DNA from: Erythroxylum novogranatense
Lineage: Eukaryota; Streptophyta; Magnoliopsida; Malpighiales; Erythroxylaceae
DNA: 64,000 nucleotides
Assembly (NCBI GenBank): GCA_029891385.1
Contig: CM057233.1
Location: 33,586,540-33,650,539 of the forward strand
Direction of reading: 5' to 3'
Shown: one piece after another, positions 59,033 to 64,000 of the stretch
Layout of the letters: the number at the start of each line of letters is the position of its first letter
Numbering within the stretch: position 1 is the first letter of the stretch
Notes under the pieces: generated by a model
What the model was told of the DNA's origin: nothing
The model's database searches: none
The model's input: only the letters and a program-made list of their open reading frames with translations
Program-made: the position numbers and the translations under genes

Positions 59033-62000
59033 TCACAAATTTAGCAGGTTTGAAATTGGGTTCCAGCCCATGATCCATGGTCTCTTATCAGTAGGAACTG
59101 CAAAATTGAGTTCAAACATCTCCTTCGACATGTTTCCTCCTTCACAGAATCCTACAAGCTTTGCTACAATCTCAGCGCTCTCTTGAATGTGCTTCGCGTC
59201 ATGGGGATCTGTCCACAGTTTACATATGAATTGCAGCTTCCTCTGCTTTCCCTCAAGTGGGACATCCCATTTAAGATATAATAGCTCTCTCTCTTCTACA
59301 GTCAAGCGTGATGTCAGCCTCTTGGCAAGGAATTCCCTTTCACGTTTCAATGCCCTAATACTGCAATTAAATATGATAACTAGATGATTCTTTCATTACT
59401 CGAAAGAACTGAAAGAAAACAAAGAGAGCTGTATTTCCCGGTTAAGTTGAGAAGCAAAAAGAGAGAACCTTGATGATAGGGAAACTGTTGGCTCATCTCC
59501 TACGCGAGCTGGGCTTGCATCGCCGAGTTCTGACAAATGCTGTTGCAACCAGGTCAAGCGTCTGAGCTCCACTTCCATGTATATTTGATCAGCCGGATCC
59601 CCTCTAAATAATAAATAAAACTGTGTCCTATGAATAATGGATACATAGCACACATCCCATAACTCAATGATCTGCTGCCTTTGCTCCTTAAAAATTAATT
59701 GCCATGAGACAGGGGGCTCCCCTGGCTCATCCATAACGTCTTCTTCCTCTGGATTATATCCAGCTGCCTCGTTTGCTTCCAGTTCAAGGACCTAAAAGAG
59801 CGTACGTACAGAAGGTTTATCATTAATATGAAATTTTAAAAACAAAACAAACTGAGTGTTATGGTGATAAGCATTGGAAATCTTCTGATTCAATTCAAGA
59901 ATATAAACTATTATACCTGACAAACAAGTAGTTGCTTCTGGTATTGCAGTTTTGCAACACGTTCTTTCAGTTCAGTCACATAGGCTCGTATGCTTCTGAC
60001 ATTCTCTTCTGCTGCATTTTGGAACATCTTCTGCATTTTCTTCATGTTCACTGAACTTGATCGCCTATAGCCAGTGCCTTCTTTCAATGGTACATCTCCA
60101 CCTTCTTCAGTTTTTGTAGGAGTTTCTTTCTCAGATTCTAGCAAGGTCTCGTTAGATACAATGTCATCATTCTCTGGAGCTCGATTTTCAATATCAGTAT
60201 TCACAATTTGTCGAGAAGTCGATAGAGGAGAACAAGGAGACCTTATGAAAGTTTGCCGATTGGCCCCATTACTCGAAACAAGGGGAAGTATCTTTTTCTT
60301 TTTTGGTTGGTTCTTTGATTTTGGAGTTGCTTCACAGTTGGACTCTACATTATTGCTTGGAAGGGACATTACTAACTTGTCTATAGATTTCTGTACGTTT
60401 TCCAGTTGCTCTTCAAGGTTGGCGATGGTGCTACCTTGTGAGTGGAGTCTTGTTATCTCTTCCTTAAGGTTGGCGCTAACGCTTTTGTTAGGGGCTATGA
60501 CATTTTCCATTTCAACTTCCTTTAGAAGAGGTTGGATGGAACGCATTTCTCTTATTTCTGCTTGCAGCTTAGCAATTGTCTCCGCTGCATCTTGGTTACC
60601 TAACCTATGGCAGGCCACCTCTTTCTGTAATACTTCAAGAGCTCGATTAGCTTCTTCTCCAAGTTGCTCCTGAAGGTGTTCAAGTTTGCGAATTTCATGC
60701 ATGAGAGTGAATGGCGCAGCTGATGATTGCCTCATAGACTGCCGTAATATGGTTTTTCTCCTTTTATCACACTGACCTAACTCCTTTCCGTCAAGTTTCG
60801 GAAACAATGCATCAGAATAAGAAAGACATTTCTTCACTGATGGTCGTGGTGATTTCAAAGTGCTTGAAGCTTGCTGATCCTCTTCAAGTTTTCGACGTAA
60901 ATCGTCCACTTGAGATTGTGCCATGTCCCTCTGCCGCCTAAGTTCTTCAATTTCCATCTCCATCTAGACATAGCGACGATTACATTCAAATAAGCAGTTT
61001 ATTAACATTACCACGGATGCTAGTCTTCACCCGGAAACCCCTACACAGAAACTTACCTGCTGTATTTTCATGTCTTTTTCCTTCGAAGGATCAGGGGTGC
61101 GTAGCTCTGCTTCCAGCCTTGCTACTTCCTTCTGCAGATGTTTCACCAATTGCTTGTCCGAAACGACCTGGGCAAATTTTGTTTAAAGGAAACAGGAAAA
61201 ATGATGAGAAGTTCAATATTTAAGCTGTCACTTGATGTTAGAAGCGAGATCTATCAAACAGTTTTAGAAACAACAGATTAATACCATATTAACTTGGGCA
61301 TTATTAGTTACTTCCTTCGCTCTCGTGGCAAAGAATAGTGTGTTTCGTGATTGTTCAACATGAGTCAGTGCTGGACTTAAAGTACATATGATGGCAGTTC
61401 GTGCATTCCCACCAAGCGAGTGCTGCAGTATGCGAGTCAGCTTTGAGTCTCGATAAGGTATATGACCACTTCGTTTCCCAACACTGGAAATTATCCACAA
61501 TCAATTCAAGATAATCTGAAGAATAAATACAAAATGCAAGACTATTCTGAAGGTCATCAAATATTTGCCAAAAATGAAAGACTAGCCTAAATCACTTCTT
61601 ACCTTAGCTTTCTGATTACAGTTGTCAATGTCATCAAACTAAGATTAATATGGCAACCTTCCCTCAGCCTAGCACCATCTGCATGTGTTTGCGAGGCTCT
61701 TTCACTTCCAGCTAAATCTACAAAATTCTGTGAACAATTGATTTCCAAGAAGAGTAATCTTGTAAGAATCACTTGACTAATATGGATGGTTCATGAGGAA
61801 AAATGATGGATGGAAATGTAACTTCCAATTTCGTACCAGACTTGCAACATAAGACCTCACACAGTCTGAATTTTCACGGAGAGTACTTTGTATTGTCTGC
61901 TTGAACAACAAAAAATGCAGTTTACATTCATGTTTCTGCGGTCAAAGTATGCTAGCATAAATCAATCGAAAACTTGCCCACGAATCTTACCAGCCTTATG

Positions 62001-63131
62001 ATTTGGTGTGACCGTGAGCTAGTATCATTAAGGGCAGTTTCACCAACTTGCCTCTGGGCTACAACCGAACCAGAAATACATTGATCAAATTTCTCATCGG
62101 CACATATTTGAAAAGGAAAATTCAGCCACGCACGCCATCAAATTACCTTCACATATGCTTATTAGATGCCGTAAGTGCTGATCATCGCTTGCCGTCTCTT
62201 CCACCAACTTCTCAACCACAGTACCTTTCTGCATGTGGCAAGAGATTCAGTAGACAATAGAAAAACATTCGGAAGAGTACGAGTAGTCCATTCGTATTTG
62301 TGGACTGAAGTTGGCAAAAACAATACCTCTGGATCATCTAGAAGCTTGAGATTGCGACCAGATTCTGAATTTAACAGGTCCCTAACATTTTCATTATAGA
62401 TTTCTAGTCCAGAAATCTTGATTGTAAAATCTCTCTCTGGAGTCTGAAGTCAAAAGACAAAACGAAAAATAGGTTTAAAACATAGGATAACAGGCTTGTA
62501 TTAATGATACGAGTAAAAAGTGGTAAGCTTACAAGTATTATGTGGTTATAGATGTCGTTAACAGCTTTCTCAGTTATCCCTCTCATCGTGTATGTCTTGC
62601 CGCTGCTAGTTTGACCATAGGCAAAGATGGTAGCTGTAACAAACATTAATCAATAATTAATTCCACTGGAAGTGCAGAATCAGATAGAGATATTCACATG
62701 TAAACATGGATCATCAGGTCACCATTTATGCCCATCAAAGCAGACAACGCAACATTCTTAACTCCATCCTCGTACACAGTTTCGGTTAAACAAGCCGGGC
62801 CAAAAACTTTATCTGTCAAAAAAAAGCAATCTATTATTTAAATCAACCCCAGAAAATAAAATGAATCCAATTCAACCCAGATGGAAAACTTACCAAAGGT
62901 GAAAGAGGCTGGTTGAGCTGTACGGTCATGAGGGGGCGGCGGCCTGAAGACAATGTTATTATCATCCACACACTCCCATGCTACTAGGTCTTTGGCCAAC
63001 TGCTCCTTCTTGTTTAGAGGCCTCAATCTTACAGTAACCACGATCTTCTCTTCCTTAGATTTGGGTCCACCAGGTGTCGAAACCGGTGTCTTATCAATCC
63101 TCGAAGCCGGGGTTCCAGGTGTTCTTGTCAT
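59033..63131 (-). CDS. NACK1: Kinesin-7, NACK1/HINKEL type (cytokinesis kinesin)
   Basis: 13 coding exons: 63131-62894, 62812-62723, 62633-62533, 62443-62327, 62228-62147, 62058-61991, 61896-61837, 61727-61603, 61483-61285, 61167-61057, 60963-59917, 59791-59469, 59360-59033. All borders are gt...ag and the total is 2889 bases, i.e. 962 residues, the family length. It opens [16 protein letters not shown]. The motor (about 30-350) has the ATP loop GQTSSGKT (116-123), SSRSH (223-227) and DLAGSE (256-261). Coiled coils follow, ending in a conserved stretch before the QLLVCQ exon border (746), then the NACK C-terminal domain to the end (ISNLLNL). NACK1 moves to microtubule plus ends at the phragmoplast and activates the NPK1 MAP-kinase cascade for cell-plate growth. 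TP sites at the N-terminus fit CDK control. The gene appears intact. Confidence 0.95.
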
Positions 63132-63146
63132 CTTATTGTGACGAAC

Positions 63147-63479
63147 CTATTGATTATAATGCCAGTGAAGACAAGAGTAAGCCTATTAATGATTAAAAAC
63201 CGTAGCTTTACTAATTCATGAATTTGTTCAGATAACTAACAAGAAATCCTAAATTGAGTATTAAAGTGTTATGACGCAAAAGAGAACTAATCGATCTTTG
63301 AAATTCAATTAACAACTTCAATTAAAATCGTAACTCACAATAGATACTCCAATCTAAACGAAAATGCAATCTGAATCCAGACAGAAAAGGAAAGTTTAAG
63401 CTGCCTTCATTTTATGGTCATATTAAGGTTCCACATTTAGAAAGCATAAATCGGAAAGGAAATGAGAGCACTTACTCAC
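63147..63479 (-). other. probable intron in the kinesin 5' leader
   Basis: On the minus strand the leader reads ...catatctgg|gtgagtaag at 63479 and atcaatag|gttcgtcac at 63147, 15 bases before the ATG. Both borders fit plant splice consensus. The leader exon would lie upstream of 63480. Confidence 0.6.
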
Positions 63480-63661
63480 CCAGATATGATCCGAAAATAT
63501 CAGATCCTATGAAAGAAGAAGAAACAGATCTAAAAAGAGAAACCGGAGCGCTTGAGGGACGGAGAAAGAGAGAGAGGTGGAAGAAGAGTGCAGTTTGTTC
63601 TTGTTCTTTATGAAACGAAAAGCTGAAATGTGACCCTTTGGGTTTTGATTTGAATCTGTGT

Positions 63662-63672
63662 CCCAACGGCTA
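63662..63672 (+). promoter_or_regulatory. MSA element (Myb3R site) in the kinesin promoter
   Basis: CCCAACGGCTA fits the M-phase-specific activator consensus YCYAACGGYYA at every position. It lies on the plus strand, about 180 bp upstream of the leader exon's splice site. MSA elements bound by three-repeat Myb proteins drive G2/M expression of NACK1/HINKEL and other cytokinesis genes. A second core (ccgtt) is at about 63738-63744. No TATA box is obvious. Confidence 0.7.
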
Positions 63673-63689
63673 CTTCCTCTATTCTTTTC

Positions 63690-64000
63690 GTTTTTGACTT
63701 TTTTTCTAGAAACATTATACTTTTTCTATTTTATTTGCCGTTTTACTCTGGTACATTGTGCGTTTCGCTGTTTATTTATTTCTTGGTAAACGAAGGGGGG
63801 GATCCACCTTCTTCTTTAATTTGTTTTACTTAGGGAATTTGATTAAATTACGATGAAAAGGACAAACTTGAGAAATATTTCAGTTGCTAATGGGCCCTTC
63901 AGGTTCAGGAAATGGCAGATAGACCTCTGTTTCTGTGACCGTGTTATTTTAAAAAAAATATTGATGCCTTACCTCTAAGTATCAACAGTGTCGTTGCAAA
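63690..64000. other. sequence upstream of the kinesin gene
   Basis: T-rich promoter-side DNA without a recognised gene. It should contain part of the kinesin promoter. Confidence 0.5.

Noticed and set aside
59187..60673. Plus-strand frames across the kinesin gene (for example 60074-60673)
   Set aside because: They are antisense shadows of kinesin exons, which have conserved protein sequence and consistent splice sites on the minus strand.

Overview
The window is nuclear DNA of a dicot plant. The evidence is two intact host genes at the right end, a type-2 lipid-transfer protein and a cytokinesis kinesin of the NACK1/HINKEL type with 13 coding exons and plant splice sites. These sit next to about 57 kb of nested plant transposable elements: Ty1/copia, Ty3/gypsy, L1-type LINEs, PIF/Harbinger and CACTA. 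The species cannot be named from the sequence. No tRNA, rRNA, CRISPR array or prokaryotic gene was seen.

Layout. 1-3.2 kb is the 3' end of an Athila/Tat-like gypsy element with its 3' LTR. 3.4-20 kb is a nest. A decayed LINE is split into 3881-5440 and 19303-20029 by a reverse-oriented SIRE-like copia element (5441-19297). Two solo LTRs then landed in that element (5947-12218 and 13104-15661), and a third (9487-11580) landed inside the first of these. All three solo LTRs have perfect 5-bp target duplications. 20.0-29.4 kb is a decayed PIF/Harbinger transposon. Its ORF1 and its transposase are transcribed outward from a ~116-bp minisatellite that is itself split by another ~4.3-kb solo LTR (22581-26853). 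31.2-35.5 kb is a reverse-oriented LTR retrotransposon with paired 397-bp LTRs and almost no coding capacity. 36.7-44.4 kb is a CACTA transposon that keeps the accessory transposase domains but not the tnp2 core. It carries a copia fragment and a short antisense HSP90 exon piece. 45.4-51.6 kb is a structurally complete copia element with similar LTRs but broken genes. 51.6-56.3 kb holds two LINE remnants in opposite orientation.

Gene end. From 56.3 kb the DNA is ordinary intergenic sequence. The lipid-transfer gene (plus strand, 58174-58458) and the kinesin gene (minus strand, 59033-63131) converge tail to tail with 574 bp between their coding ends. A perfect M-phase-specific activator (MSA) motif lies upstream of the kinesin, which fits expression at mitosis.

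No wholly new system was established. The observations most worth a second look are: (i) Myb-type sites in about 14 tandem copies between the two Harbinger ORFs; (ii) a swapped palindrome cassette at the same place in two homologous large LTRs, with a different palindrome cluster in a third LTR; (iii) the HSP90 scrap carried by the CACTA element.
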